Part shown: positions 35,984 through 45,815 of the stretch, piece after piece | Numbering within the stretch: position 1 is the stretch's first letter | Layout of the letters: each line of letters starts with the position of its first letter | Source: Vibrio sinensis | GTDB taxonomy: Bacteria > Pseudomonadota > Gammaproteobacteria > Enterobacterales > Vibrionaceae | DNA: 64,000 nucleotides | Assembly: GCF_003605645.1 (NCBI RefSeq) | Contig: NZ_QVMU01000010.1 | Location: 62,001-126,000, forward strand | Direction: 5' to 3' | The notes under the pieces: generated by a model | What the model saw: the letters and a program-made list of their open reading frames with translations, nothing else | What the model was told of the DNA's origin: nothing | Databases searched by the model: none | Made by a program: the position numbers and the translations under genes

Positions 35984-36955
35984 CTACTTGGAGCGGTTTA
36001 CAGATAAGTGGGCGATGACTTCAAGTGCTTGTTTGTATTCAGACTCAGGTAAGACAGCTAATTCAGCAATCGCTTTATCGGCTTCTTCAAGCGCTTTCTG
36101 GCGTGTATATTCAAGTGAGCCAGTTTGATTCATGATCTCGAGAATCTCGTCTAGGTGTTCCATCCCATTAGATTTCTCGATAGCTTCGCGAATCAGTAGA
36201 GCTTGCTCTTCTGTACCGTGCTTCATCGCATAAAGCAGAGGTAGGGTTGGTTTGCCCTCGGCAAGGTCATCTCCAACATTCTTACCCATGTCTTTACCAT
36301 CAGATGTGTAATCCATCACATCATCAATTAACTGAAAAGCCGTACCTAAATATTTACCGTAGTTTTGAAGGGCAGTTTCAATCTCTTGAGGTGCATCGCT
36401 TAAAATAGCACCGACTTGTGTCGCAGCTTCAAATAGTCGTGCAGTCTTAGAGTAGATAACTTCCATATAACTTTCTTCGGTCGTATCGGCATCGTTGCAA
36501 TTCATTAATTGCTGCACTTCACCTTCAGCGATGACGTTAACTGCATCACTCATTAAAGCGAGGATTTTCATCGAACCTAACGCGGTCATCATTTGAAATG
36601 AGCGAGTGTAGATAAAATCACCGACCAGTACGCTTGCAGCATTACCAAAAGCGGCATTTGCGGTTGCTTTTCCGCGACGCATATCTGACTCATCAACCAC
36701 ATCATCATGTAGCAGAGTGGCAGTATGAATAAACTCAATAAATGCTGCTGCTGTCGTGTGTTCATTTCCCTGATAACCAAGCGCACGTGCAGATAAAATC
36801 GCCAATAAAGGTCGCAGGCGTTTACCGCCGCTACTAACGATATAAAATCCGAGCTGGTTAATTAGAGCCACGTCAGAGTTAAGCTGAGCTTGAATTGTTT
36901 CGTTCACTTTTGCCATGTCATTGGCAGTAAGCGCTTGGATAGCTTTAAAATCCAT
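35984..36955 (-). CDS. ispB: Octaprenyl diphosphate synthase
   Basis: 323-residue trans-prenyltransferase that makes the C40 side chain of ubiquinone and menaquinone. First aspartate-rich motif DDVVD at residues 84-88 followed by MRRGKATAN; second is LIDDVMDYTSD near residue 213. The GGKRLRPLL motif (residues 43-51) binds isopentenyl diphosphate. It is divergent from rplU, the usual enterobacterial and Vibrio order. Confidence 0.96.
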   Translation of the reverse strand: MDFKAIQALTANDMAKVNETIQAQLNSDVALINQLGFYIVSSGGKRLRPLLAILSARALGYQGNEHTTAAAFIEFIHTATLLHDDVVDESDMRRGKATANAAFGNAASVLVGDFIYTRSFQMMTALGSMKILALMSDAVNVIAEGEVQQLMNCNDADTTEESYMEVIYSKTARLFEAATQVGAILSDAPQEIETALQNYGKYLGTAFQLIDDVMDYTSDGKDMGKNVGDDLAEGKPTLPLLYAMKHGTEEQALLIREAIEKSNGMEHLDEILEIMNQTGSLEYTRQKALEEADKAIAELAVLPESEYKQALEVIAHLSVNRSK

Positions 36956-37112
36956 TGTAAATCCGGCTGAGGTTAGTACCTATAAGGTATTTTCATCTAC
37001 TTTAATTGGTGAATAATACACTAAAAAACGTTGATTAATACATGGTTAACGGGCATGATCTCGGCACTTTTGATTGGCGATTACCTTTTCGCCAATTTTT
37101 TAAAAATATGGC

Positions 37113-37141
37113 TTGTCATAGGCGCGCCCTTTCTGTAGAAT
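37113..37141 (+). promoter_or_regulatory. sigma-70 promoter of rplU-rpmA
   Basis: TTGTCA (37113-37118), a 17-base spacer and TAGAAT (37136-37141): a near-consensus promoter, as expected for ribosomal protein genes. The leader would be about 75 bases. Confidence 0.8.
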
Positions 37142-37167
37142 CTGCGCCCTATTGATGATTAGTTTAG

Positions 37168-37206
37168 CGCACACCCGAGATGCTCAAATATGCATAAGGC
37201 TGTGCG
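37168..37206 (+). promoter_or_regulatory. structured mRNA leader of rplU
   Basis: CGCACA (37168-37173) pairs with TGTGCG (37201-37206); inside, CC/GG and ATGC/GCAT pairs continue the stem to an 8-base loop. It ends a few bases before the rplU ribosome site (GCGGAG) and could allow autoregulation by a ribosomal protein. Confidence 0.4.
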
Positions 37207-37224
37207 GAAAAAGCGGAGTAAGAT

Positions 37225-37536
37225 ATGTACGCTGTTTTCCAATCTGGTGGTAAACAACACCGTGTAAGCGAAGGTCAAACTCTTCGTTTAGAGAAATTAG
37301 ACGTTGAAACTGGTGCAGTTGTAGAATTTGATAAAGTTCTAATGATTGCCAACGGCGAAGACATTCAAGTTGGCGCTCCTCTTCTTGAGGGCGGCAAAGT
37401 TGTAGCAGAAGTTGTACAACACGGTCGTGGCGATAAAGTTAAAATCGTTAAGTTCCGTCGTCGTAAGCATTCTCGCAAACAACAAGGTCACCGTCAGTGG
37501 TTCACGGAAGTGAAAATCACTGGTATCAACGCTTAA
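37225..37536 (+). CDS. rplU: Ribosomal protein L21
   Basis: 103-residue 50S protein L21, normal length, beginning [14 protein letters not shown] and ending KITGIN; the basic loop [16 protein letters not shown] is the rRNA-binding region. GGAG ribosome site upstream. Co-transcribed with rpmA 20 bases downstream. Confidence 0.99.
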   Translation: MYAVFQSGGKQHRVSEGQTLRLEKLDVETGAVVEFDKVLMIANGEDIQVGAPLLEGGKVVAEVVQHGRGDKVKIVKFRRRKHSRKQQGHRQWFTEVKITGINA

Positions 37537-37556
37537 TCGATTAGGAGAGTTTAACA

Positions 37557-37814
37557 ATGGCACACAAAAAAGCTGGTGGTTCTACTCGTAACGGCCGCGA
37601 TTCAGAAAGCAAACGCCTAGGTGTTAAGCGTTTCGGTGGTGAATCTGTTCTTGCAGGTAACATCATCGTTCGTCAACGTGGTACTAAATTCCACGCTGGT
37701 AACAACGTTGGCCTTGGTAAAGACCACACACTATTTGCTCTAACTGACGGTAAAGTTAAGTTTGAAGTAAAAGGTCCTAAAAACCGTAAATTTGTAAGCA
37801 TCGCTGCTGAATAA
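37557..37814 (+). CDS. rpmA: Ribosomal protein L27
   Basis: 85-residue 50S protein L27, whose N-terminal tail [15 protein letters not shown] reaches the peptidyl-transferase centre. No N-terminal extension to be removed is present, as usual in Gram-negatives. TAGGAG ribosome site. A terminator closes the rplU-rpmA operon. Confidence 0.99.
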   Translation: MAHKKAGGSTRNGRDSESKRLGVKRFGGESVLAGNIIVRQRGTKFHAGNNVGLGKDHTLFALTDGKVKFEVKGPKNRKFVSIAAE

Positions 37815-37840
37815 TCTACGCTTTTAGCTGAATTCAAAAG

Positions 37841-37866
37841 CCCTGCCGATTCGGCGGGGTTTTTTA
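37841..37866 (+). terminator. terminator after rpmA
   Basis: CCCTGCCG, loop ATT, CGGCGGGG (one U-G pair) and a run of six T. Confidence 0.92.
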
Positions 37867-37937
37867 TTGTTGGTTAGAGCAAATAATTAGATATTTTCTA
37901 ACAAGAAAGTGACTAGTTATTTGTACCAAAGTAGGGC

Positions 37938-37975
37938 GATCCAAGATCTAAGGTGATCGATCTGCAAATGGGATC
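37938..37975. promoter_or_regulatory. cluster of five GATC (Dam) sites upstream of obgE
   Basis: GATC occurs at 37938, 37945, 37955, 37959 and 37972: five sites in 38 bases, directly upstream of the extended -10 of obgE. Confidence 0.6.
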
Positions 37976-37984
37976 TGCTAGAAT
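37976..37984 (+). promoter_or_regulatory. extended -10 promoter of obgE
   Basis: TGCTAGAAT (TGn plus a -10 with one mismatch). Since rpmA ends in a terminator, obgE needs its own promoter, and this is the best candidate, with a leader of about 45 bases. Confidence 0.5.
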
Positions 37985-38033
37985 TTATATCATTGCTATA
38001 GCATGGTATTGCAACGCAAAAAATGCGGAGTAA

Positions 38034-39221
<1,188 letters not shown>

Positions 39222-39243
39222 TCCTCAGAGATAAAAGTTTATG

Positions 39244-39272
39244 AAGCCGCAATTTCGATTGCGGCTTTTTTT
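39244..39272 (+). terminator. terminator after obgE
   Basis: AAGCCGCAAT, UUCG loop, ATTGCGGCTT and a T run: a perfect 10-bp stem. Confidence 0.92.
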
Positions 39273-39338
39273 GTGTCTAAATCATATTTTGCTGCGGTAA
39301 ATTGCGGCACAATATGATGATCAATCAGTCAATTAGTT

Positions 39339-39412
39339 ATACCAACCCAAATAAGTCTCAGGTTAGTTTCTCTGATTAAAATCACTGACTATTTACTTAT
39401 CTGAATTGGTAT
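39339..39412. repeat. 74-bp MITE-like palindromic element
   Basis: Left end ATACCAACCCAAATAAGT (39339-39356) and right end ACTTATCTGAATTGGTAT (39395-39412) are inverted repeats matching at 15 of 18 positions; the 38-base centre also folds (TAGT..GATT with ATC..ACTA). It stands in the obgE-yjjP gap, before the yjjP ribosome site. Terminal inverted repeats, small size and no coding content are MITE-like features. No second copy is in this window. Confidence 0.6.
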
Positions 39413-39445
39413 TAGATATGGGTTAAAAGGAATTAGGAAGTATCT

Positions 39446-40246
39446 ATGACACTCGAATATGTCCCTCCAGAATCGGAACTTGTTTTAAAACAACGCTCGA
39501 TATCTAGGTTGGTCGCTCATGCTGGACAGATGTTATTAGCGCATGGAGCAGAAAGCACATTGGTATGCGATATTATGCGACGTATTGGTATTGCATGTGG
39601 TGTTTCAGAAGTTGAAGTCGCCCTGTCAGCTAATGCCCTCGTGATCACAACAGTTATGGATGATCATTGCATTACAACGACGCGAAGTTGCGCTGACCGT
39701 GGGCTGAATATGCGGACTATCACTCAGATCCAACGTATCTGTATCATGATGGAGCGAGGCTTGCTCGATCATGTCATGGCACAAAAAAAGCTAAATGCTA
39801 TTAGTCCTGAGCGCTATAACCGTTGGCTAGTCGTATTTATGATTGGTCTTTCCTGTGCGGCATTCAGCCATCTAGCCGGTGGTGATTGGTCTGTCTTTGG
39901 GATGACCTTTATCGCTTCAGCAGTTGGAATGATAGTGAGGCAAGAAATTGGCCATCGGCATTTTAATCCGCTATTGAACTTTGCGATGACCGCGTTTGTG
40001 ACGACATTAATTTCGGCTCAGGCTGTGATTTTTGAGATTGGCAACTTGCCAACAGTGGTGATGGCATCGTCCGTATTAATGTTAGTTCCCGGTTTTCCAT
40101 TGATTAACTCGGTGGCAGATATGTTGAAAGGGCATATCAATATGGGTATTGCTCGTTTCATGATGGCGAGCTTATTGACGCTGGCGACCTGTCTTGGGAT
40201 TGTCGCGGCTATGCAGGTGACGGGTATTTGGGGGTGGATGAGCTAA
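39446..40246 (+). CDS. yjjP: YjjP-like, N-terminal half of a split ThrE-type exporter
   Basis: 266 residues belonging to the ThrE N-terminal family (DUF1212). The cytoplasmic first half contains the family motif AGQMLLAHGAESTLVC, and about five transmembrane helices occupy residues 130-262. In E. coli YjjP with YjjB forms a succinate (dicarboxylate) exporter; in actinobacteria the fused ThrE exports threonine and serine. The stop overlaps the yjjB ATG by one base (TAATG), so the two halves are coupled. Confidence 0.88.
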   Translation: MTLEYVPPESELVLKQRSISRLVAHAGQMLLAHGAESTLVCDIMRRIGIACGVSEVEVALSANALVITTVMDDHCITTTRSCADRGLNMRTITQIQRICIMMERGLLDHVMAQKKLNAISPERYNRWLVVFMIGLSCAAFSHLAGGDWSVFGMTFIASAVGMIVRQEIGHRHFNPLLNFAMTAFVTTLISAQAVIFEIGNLPTVVMASSVLMLVPGFPLINSVADMLKGHINMGIARFMMASLLTLATCLGIVAAMQVTGIWGWMS

Positions 40247-40719
40247 TGGATAGCATCGATCTTTTATTCGGATTACTCAATGATATGCTTTTTGCTGCGA
40301 TCCCAGCTGTGGGTTTCGCGCTGGTTTTTAATGTGCCACAACGCGCATTGATCTATTGTGCTCTCGGAGGATCCATTGGTCATGGGAGCCGTTATTTGAT
40401 GCTGCATTTTGGTATTCCAATTGAATGGGCCTCTTTTTTTGCAGCGACGATCGTTGGATTGATCGGCGTTCATTGGTCACATAAACTATTGGCACACCCT
40501 AAAGTATTTACCGTCGCTGCATTGATTCCGATGGTGCCCGGTGTCTTCGCATTTAAAGCTATGATTGCCATGGTAGAGATTAATCATCTCGGTTACTCAC
40601 CAGAACTCATTGCCACCTGCATGGAGAACTTCCTTAAAGCAATGTTTATTATTGCAGGATTGGCGGTTGGATTAGCAGTCCCGGGGCTGTTATTCTATCG
40701 CCGTAGACCGATTGTTTAA
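40246..40719 (+). CDS. yjjB: YjjB-like, C-terminal half of a split ThrE-type exporter
   Basis: 157-residue membrane protein (ThrE_2 family) with about five hydrophobic helices and the conserved LIPMVPGVFAFKAM segment. Start at the ATG overlapping the yjjP stop; an upstream in-frame TTG at 40228 lies inside yjjP and has no clear ribosome site. It pairs with YjjP as described for the E. coli succinate exporter. Confidence 0.88.
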   Translation: MDSIDLLFGLLNDMLFAAIPAVGFALVFNVPQRALIYCALGGSIGHGSRYLMLHFGIPIEWASFFAATIVGLIGVHWSHKLLAHPKVFTVAALIPMVPGVFAFKAMIAMVEINHLGYSPELIATCMENFLKAMFIIAGLAVGLAVPGLLFYRRRPIV

Positions 40720-40743
40720 CGTGTAGATGAATAAAGGAAATCT

Positions 40744-41223
40744 ATGATCATCAGTATGATTGCCGCAATGGCAACGAATCGAATCATTGGCAAAGATAAC
40801 CAAATGCCTTGGCATCTTCCTGCTGACTTTGCATGGTTTAAACGTTGCACGATGGGAAAACCTGTTGTGATGGGGCGTAAAACTTATGAATCTATTGGTC
40901 GGCCTCTTCCTGGACGTTTAAACATCGTCATCAGTCGTGATGCTTCATTATTGATTGATGGTGTTGTTACAGTCACCTCTATCGATAAAGCGTTACTCGA
41001 AGTCGGAGATGCAGATGAGGTGATGATCATTGGCGGCGGCGCGATTTACGCCGCTTGTCTTCCAATCGCAAATAAACTCTATGTGACGCATATTGAAGCG
41101 AATATTGATGGTGATACTCAATTTCCTGCTTGGAGTGATGATTTCAAAGAAACCTACTCAGAGTTTTATCAAGCTGATGATAAAAATCAATACGACATGC
41201 GATTCACGATTTTAGAAAAATAA
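40744..41223 (+). CDS. folA: Dihydrofolate reductase
   Basis: 159-residue DHFR, reducing dihydrofolate with NADPH; target of trimethoprim. Proton-donor Asp28 in MPWHLPADFAWFK, the Met20-loop GKDNQMPW, and the cofactor motifs VVMGRKTYESIG and IIGGGAIY are intact. GGAAA ribosome site. Convergent with apaH, separated by a bidirectional terminator. Confidence 0.98.
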   Translation: MIISMIAAMATNRIIGKDNQMPWHLPADFAWFKRCTMGKPVVMGRKTYESIGRPLPGRLNIVISRDASLLIDGVVTVTSIDKALLEVGDADEVMIIGGGAIYAACLPIANKLYVTHIEANIDGDTQFPAWSDDFKETYSEFYQADDKNQYDMRFTILEK

Positions 41224-41234
41224 ATGCTGAATCG

Positions 41235-41264
41235 AAAAAAGCACTGCAATTGCAGTGCTTTTTC
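41235..41264. terminator. bidirectional terminator between folA and apaH
   Basis: AAAAAAGCACTGCAATTGCAGTGCTTTTT-type palindrome (positions 41235-41264) with GCACTGCA/TGCAGTGC arms and A/T runs on both sides. Confidence 0.92.
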
Positions 41265-41286
41265 GTTTTAATCTCGAGGTAAATAT

Positions 41287-42096
41287 CTACGCTTTTAAAG
41301 CGGATTGAGTGAAGACTTGTTTATCTTCCCAACGAAGCATGGTTAAGTGCCCACCCCAGACGCAGCCAGTATCTAAGCCGATAATTTCATTTCCAATGTG
41401 CCCCTGTAAAGCAGCCCAGTGACCAAATAAAATCGGCTTTTCAAATTGGACTCTATTCGCCAACTTGAACCATGGAACGAGATCGTGTTCAGACACTTCT
41501 TCCGGTGGCAGTTTGCACTCCATATCGAGTCTGCCATCAAGAAAGCAAAATCGCATACGGGTGTAGGCATTAATGATATAGCGAAGTCGATCGATCCCTA
41601 AAAGATCATTGCTCCAGTAGTCCGGAGTGTTGCTGTACATATTTTCTAATAGCCAAGGAAATTGATCACTTTGCAGCACTAGCTCAACTTCTTTGGCGCA
41701 CGCTCTTGCTGTGAGTAGATCCCACTGAGGAGAAATACCAGCATGGCACATAACGAACTCTTGATGTTCAGCAAGAAGAGGTTGGGAGCGGAGCCACTGT
41801 AGTAGTTCGTCACGATCTATCGCTTCGAAAATCGGGGCGGTTTTATCTTTACCTTTAATACTTTTAAAGCCAAGACCAACCGCTAACAAGTGGAGATCAT
41901 GGTTACCTAAAACAACCTGAACACAGTCACCTAATGACTTTAGATAACGCAGTGTTTCCAATGATTTTGGTCCGCGAGCAACGAGATCTCCAGCAATCCA
42001 AAGTTGATCATTTTCTGGGGAAAATGAGACACGCTCAAGTAATTGTAGAAGCTCATCTAAGCAGCCTTGAATATCACCAACAATGTAAGTAGACAC
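41287..42096 (-). CDS. apaH: Symmetrical Ap4A hydrolase
   Basis: 269-residue diadenosine tetraphosphatase of the metallophosphatase (PPP) family; also removes Np4 caps from mRNA. Metal-binding motifs GDIQGC (residues 7-12), GDLVARGP, and GNHDLH are present in order. GTG start with AGAGAG upstream. It is the last gene of lptD-surA-pdxA-rsmA-apaG-apaH, lying 23 bases after apaG, as in E. coli. Confidence 0.97.
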   Translation of the reverse strand: MSTYIVGDIQGCLDELLQLLERVSFSPENDQLWIAGDLVARGPKSLETLRYLKSLGDCVQVVLGNHDLHLLAVGLGFKSIKGKDKTAPIFEAIDRDELLQWLRSQPLLAEHQEFVMCHAGISPQWDLLTARACAKEVELVLQSDQFPWLLENMYSNTPDYWSNDLLGIDRLRYIINAYTRMRFCFLDGRLDMECKLPPEEVSEHDLVPWFKLANRVQFEKPILFGHWAALQGHIGNEIIGLDTGCVWGGHLTMLRWEDKQVFTQSALKA

Positions 42097-42119
42097 GGTT
42101 TCTCTCTATAAAATAAAGG

Positions 42120-42497
42120 TCAGTTTAAGATGTTTGGTATCGCTAAACGAAAAGGAGCGATTTCTGCCGTGAATTCTTTCCCTTGTTCATCAAGAAGTGT
42201 GTAATGCCCCTGCATGACTCCAACGGGAGTTTCAATCGCAGTACCACTGCTATAGGTATACTCTTCGTGACTAGGAATAAGAGGTTGTTGACCAACAACA
42301 CCATCACCTTCTATGGTGAGTTGTTTGCCATTTGCATCTGTGATGATCCAGTTACGACTCATTAACTGTACTGATTGAGTACTGAGATTTTTGACTGTCA
42401 CGAGATAAGCAAACACATAGCGGTTTGCATTTGGTTGGGATTGATCGGGGATGTACTTACTGTGGACCTGAACTTTGATACAAGGCTTCGAATCCAT
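42120..42497 (-). CDS. apaG: ApaG domain protein
   Basis: 125-residue ApaG (immunoglobulin-like fold), normal length, with the family motifs YTVKNLS-like (YLVTVKNL), [10 protein letters not shown] and GVVGQQPLI. Its exact role is unknown; mutants affect Co2+ resistance in Salmonella. It lies between rsmA and apaH on the same strand. Confidence 0.95.
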   Translation of the reverse strand: MDSKPCIKVQVHSKYIPDQSQPNANRYVFAYLVTVKNLSTQSVQLMSRNWIITDANGKQLTIEGDGVVGQQPLIPSHEEYTYSSGTAIETPVGVMQGHYTLLDEQGKEFTAEIAPFRLAIPNILN

Positions 42498-42536
42498 GTA
42501 AACTCCTGTGTAAAGTCAGAGGGGGTATTCAATGAT

Positions 42537-42571
42537 AATAGGTTTGCAATCCAAGAAACTGCAAACCTATT
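42537..42571. repeat. 12-bp-stem hairpin between rsmA and apaG
   Basis: AATAGGTTTGCA and TGCAAACCTATT pair perfectly with an 11-base loop, 10 bases after the rsmA stop. The following T run (minus strand ATTATCATT) is weak, so it is a possible attenuator or processing hairpin within the operon. Confidence 0.6.
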
Positions 42572-42581
42572 GTTGAAAGAG

Positions 42582-43388
42582 TTACTTGTGGTTAGCGTCT
42601 AGCCAGTTAGCCATAGCAACAAATTGCTGCAAGGTTAAGTTTTCAGGACGCAGCGTTGGATTAATACCAAGCTCGATTAAAGTCTCTTCATTCATCAGTG
42701 CTTTAAAACAGTTTCTTACTGTTTTACGACGCTGGTTGAAGCCTTCACGACACACGCGCTCTAACCATTTAATGTCAGTTGCAGGGTACGGTAGTTCTTC
42801 ATAAGGCATTAGGCGTACAACCGCAGAGTCCACTTTTGGTGGCGGAATAAATGCAGTTGGTGGGACTTCAAGTACCGGTACGACTTTACAAAAGTACTGT
42901 GCCATAACGGTTAGACGACCATATGCTTTGCTGCCTGGGCCTGCCGCTAGACGATTAACCACTTCTTTTTGTAGCATAAAGTGCATGTCTTGGATGTCTT
43001 TATGGAACTCAAATAAGTGGAACATTAGTGGCGTTGAAATGTTATACGGTAGATTACCGAAGATTCGCAACTTGTTGTTTGGTTTTACAAGTTGAGAAAA
43101 ATCGAAACGCATAGCATCACCCTCATGAATAGTCAGTTTGTCTGCTAATTCAGGGTGGTTGCGTAAACGCTCTGCAAGATCTCGGTCAAGTTCAATAACG
43201 GTAAACTTATCAACTTCGCGGCCTACAGGCTCAGTGATCGCACCCAAACCCGGGCCAATCTCAACGAGGTTTTGTCCTGGTCTTGGGTTAATTGCAGAGA
43301 CGATTCCATCAATAATATAGGGATCATGTAAGAAGTTTTGGCCAAAACGCTTACGCGCTTTGTGTCCTAAGTGGACATCATTTCTCAT
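42582..43388 (-). CDS. rsmA: 16S rRNA dimethyladenosine transferase (KsgA)
   Basis: 268-residue methyltransferase that dimethylates A1518 and A1519 of 16S rRNA late in 30S assembly. SAM motif [12 protein letters not shown], the target-adenine motif NLPYNIS, and [23 protein letters not shown] are all present. I start at the ATG giving [20 protein letters not shown], the usual family N-terminus; the frame extends 20 codons further without a better start. Downstream of pdxA in the conserved cluster. Confidence 0.97.
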   Translation of the reverse strand: MRNDVHLGHKARKRFGQNFLHDPYIIDGIVSAINPRPGQNLVEIGPGLGAITEPVGREVDKFTVIELDRDLAERLRNHPELADKLTIHEGDAMRFDFSQLVKPNNKLRIFGNLPYNISTPLMFHLFEFHKDIQDMHFMLQKEVVNRLAAGPGSKAYGRLTVMAQYFCKVVPVLEVPPTAFIPPPKVDSAVVRLMPYEELPYPATDIKWLERVCREGFNQRRKTVRNCFKALMNEETLIELGINPTLRPENLTLQQFVAMANWLDANHK

Positions 43389-43478
43389 AATATTCTCAAA
43401 GTTAAATAGCCCAACCATCAAAGTTAAAGTAGAAGCGCTCATCTCCAAAAAGAGAGATTACTTTCGCAATACCTTAAC

Positions 43479-44480
43479 TTACTGGGTGGTATTAGTTTTC
43501 TTGTCGACAAGCTCAATCGCGTGAGCAAGCGCCGTTTTAAAGCTCCCTGTATCCGCACTGCCTGTTCCTGCCAGATCGAGCGCGGTGCCGTGATCAACGG
43601 AAGTCCTAATAAACGGTAGACCTAAGGTAATATTAACCGAACGTCCAAAACCTTTATATTTCAATACAGGAAGTACCTGATCGTGGTACATCCCTAAAAC
43701 GGCATCAGCTTGCTGGAGATACTTCTCGTTAAAAATCGTATCGGCGGGTAATGGGCCGATAAGATTGATGCCTTTTTCTTGGCGGATCTTATTTAGAGTC
43801 GGGGTTATCGTTTCGATTTCCTCTCTACCTAAGCAGCCATCTTCACCTGCATGAGGGTTTAATCCACAAACATAGATAACCGGTTCTGGAATAGCAAATT
43901 TTTCAACCAGATCGGCATGTAATATGTCGATGATACTCTCTAAGCGTTCTGCTGTGACGGCTTTAGATACATACGCCAATGGAATATGTGTCGTGGCCAA
44001 GGCAACTCTTAAGCCAGTCGTTGCAAGCATCATGACAACTAAAGGGGTATTTGATTTTTCCGCAAAAAACTCAGTGTGGCCGCTAAAAGCGACACCTGCG
44101 CGGTTAATTACCCCTTTGTGTACAGGGCCGGTGACAATAGCATCAAATTCACCATTCATACAGCCTAAAGCGGCTCTTTCTAGTGTTTTTAATACATAAT
44201 GACCATTCGTTTCATCAAGTACGCCAGCAACCACTGGACTCGTTGTTGCAATATGATCAACGACCAAAGAACCTGCTTGTTGAGAGCGAGGCGCAGCGTT
44301 TGGTTCATAATCAATCAATTGAACGCTAATGCCCAATTGTTGTGCCCGTTGTTCAAGCATCATTTTATCAGCACAGATAACCAGTTGATGGCTCCAATCT
44401 TCTTTAGATAGAGCAAGTACGAGATCTGGGCCAATTCCCGCTGGTTCCCCAGCGGTAATGACGATTTTCTTAATTGGCAT
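43479..44480 (-). CDS. pdxA: 4-hydroxythreonine-4-phosphate dehydrogenase
   Basis: About 333 residues; oxidises 4-phosphohydroxy-L-threonine in pyridoxal-phosphate synthesis. The N-terminal [12 protein letters not shown] motif, the metal-binding histidines in SGHTEF and [15 protein letters not shown] and the final [16 protein letters not shown] are visible. Three consecutive ATG codons (44486, 44483, 44480) compete for the start; the AAGGA site fits the third best. The 5' end overlaps surA by about 11 bases. Confidence 0.96.
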   Translation of the reverse strand: MPIKKIVITAGEPAGIGPDLVLALSKEDWSHQLVICADKMMLEQRAQQLGISVQLIDYEPNAAPRSQQAGSLVVDHIATTSPVVAGVLDETNGHYVLKTLERAALGCMNGEFDAIVTGPVHKGVINRAGVAFSGHTEFFAEKSNTPLVVMMLATTGLRVALATTHIPLAYVSKAVTAERLESIIDILHADLVEKFAIPEPVIYVCGLNPHAGEDGCLGREEIETITPTLNKIRQEKGINLIGPLPADTIFNEKYLQQADAVLGMYHDQVLPVLKYKGFGRSVNITLGLPFIRTSVDHGTALDLAGTGSADTGSFKTALAHAIELVDKKTNTTQ

Positions 44481-45765
44481 CATCATTGTCCTTAATGACT
44501 TCAACGAAAGCTGCCGCTCTAATTTCTTGTAGCCAAGCACTGGTTTCTTCATTGAATTTACGGTTGAAGATAATTCGGTATGCTTTGTTTTTCAGCGCTG
44601 CATCGGTTCTATCCACTTCGCGGCGATCAAGAACTTCAACAATGTGCCAACCATGTACGGTTTTGAATGGCTCACTGATTTTACCGACAGGTAATGTATC
44701 GATTTGATGTTTAAATTCAGGAACGTAAAGATCAGATGTTTGGAAACCTAGCTCACCATTTTGAGCAGCAGAGCCTGGATCTTGGCTGTATTTTTGAGCC
44801 AATTCGCCAAAGGTTGCTTCACCAGCATTGATTTCACGAGTGATTTCTTGAAGCTCTTTCTTTACACCGTCATCACTTAAAATGACGGTCGGCTTAATCA
44901 GGATATGGCGAGCATTCACTTCAGTTACAGCAACGGTTTCTAGGCCTTTTACGTCTTCAATTTTCAGAATATGGAAACCAACACCACTGCGGAATGGCCC
45001 AATGATGCTGCCTTTATTTTGTAGACCAATTTGGTCCGCAAAAATAGTTGGCATTTCTTCTTTTTGCATCCAGCCCCAATCACCACCTTGCAGTGCTTTA
45101 GGTCCTTTTGAGTAGGTATAGGCTAAAGCACTGAAGTCTTCACCATCTTTTAAGCGTTTAACCAGTTCATTAGCTTGCGCCTCAACTTTACTTTTATCTT
45201 CGCCATCATCTAAACGCAGCTGAATATGACCAATGTGGTATTGAACTGTAGCACCACTTTCTTGTGCCAAAATGTTCGCTAAGTTATCAACTTCTGATGG
45301 AAGTATATTGATACGTCGACGAACCAAAGCATTGCGAGCCTCACTAACGGCAATCTCTTTACGAATTTGCTCGCGGAATTCAGGGTAGCTTAATCCTTGA
45401 GCAGATAATGCTGAGATCAACTGTTCAACAGTTTGGTTGTTATTCTTAGCAATCTCTTCGATTGCTGCATTAAGACGAGCATCATCAATACGAACGCCAA
45501 TACGTTGAGCTTCTTGCTGTTGAATTGCATCTAAGATGAGCTTTTCTGTGACTTGATCTTTCAATATCTTGTCATCAGGTAACGCTTGGCCGTTTTTTTG
45601 CGCATTTGCTTTTAGCGTTTTCATTGCGGTATTAATGTCGCTTTGTAACACAACACCTTCATTAACAATAACTGCTACATTATCCATTGCTACTGGCGCG
45701 GCTTGCGCAGCACTAAAATGACATGCTGCAATAAGAGCGAGTAATGTTTGTTTCCACAGTTTCAT
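44470..45765 (-). CDS. surA: SurA, periplasmic chaperone/PPIase
   Basis: 431-residue periplasmic chaperone for outer-membrane proteins, including LptD encoded next door. Signal peptide about residues 1-22 (AQA|A), N-terminal chaperone domain to about 170, two parvulin PPIase domains (about 175-275 and 285-385; [10 protein letters not shown] and ARHILIKPT starts), and a C-terminal helix. Start at the internal ATG giving [14 protein letters not shown]. It follows lptD by 50 bases. Confidence 0.97.
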   Translation of the reverse strand: MKLWKQTLLALIAACHFSAAQAAPVAMDNVAVIVNEGVVLQSDINTAMKTLKANAQKNGQALPDDKILKDQVTEKLILDAIQQQEAQRIGVRIDDARLNAAIEEIAKNNNQTVEQLISALSAQGLSYPEFREQIRKEIAVSEARNALVRRRINILPSEVDNLANILAQESGATVQYHIGHIQLRLDDGEDKSKVEAQANELVKRLKDGEDFSALAYTYSKGPKALQGGDWGWMQKEEMPTIFADQIGLQNKGSIIGPFRSGVGFHILKIEDVKGLETVAVTEVNARHILIKPTVILSDDGVKKELQEITREINAGEATFGELAQKYSQDPGSAAQNGELGFQTSDLYVPEFKHQIDTLPVGKISEPFKTVHGWHIVEVLDRREVDRTDAALKNKAYRIIFNRKFNEETSAWLQEIRAAAFVEVIKDNDDAN

Positions 45766-45815
45766 TTGTAGTCCTATTGACATCAGTGCCAGCTAATTCC
45801 TTAGCTGGCCAGTAA

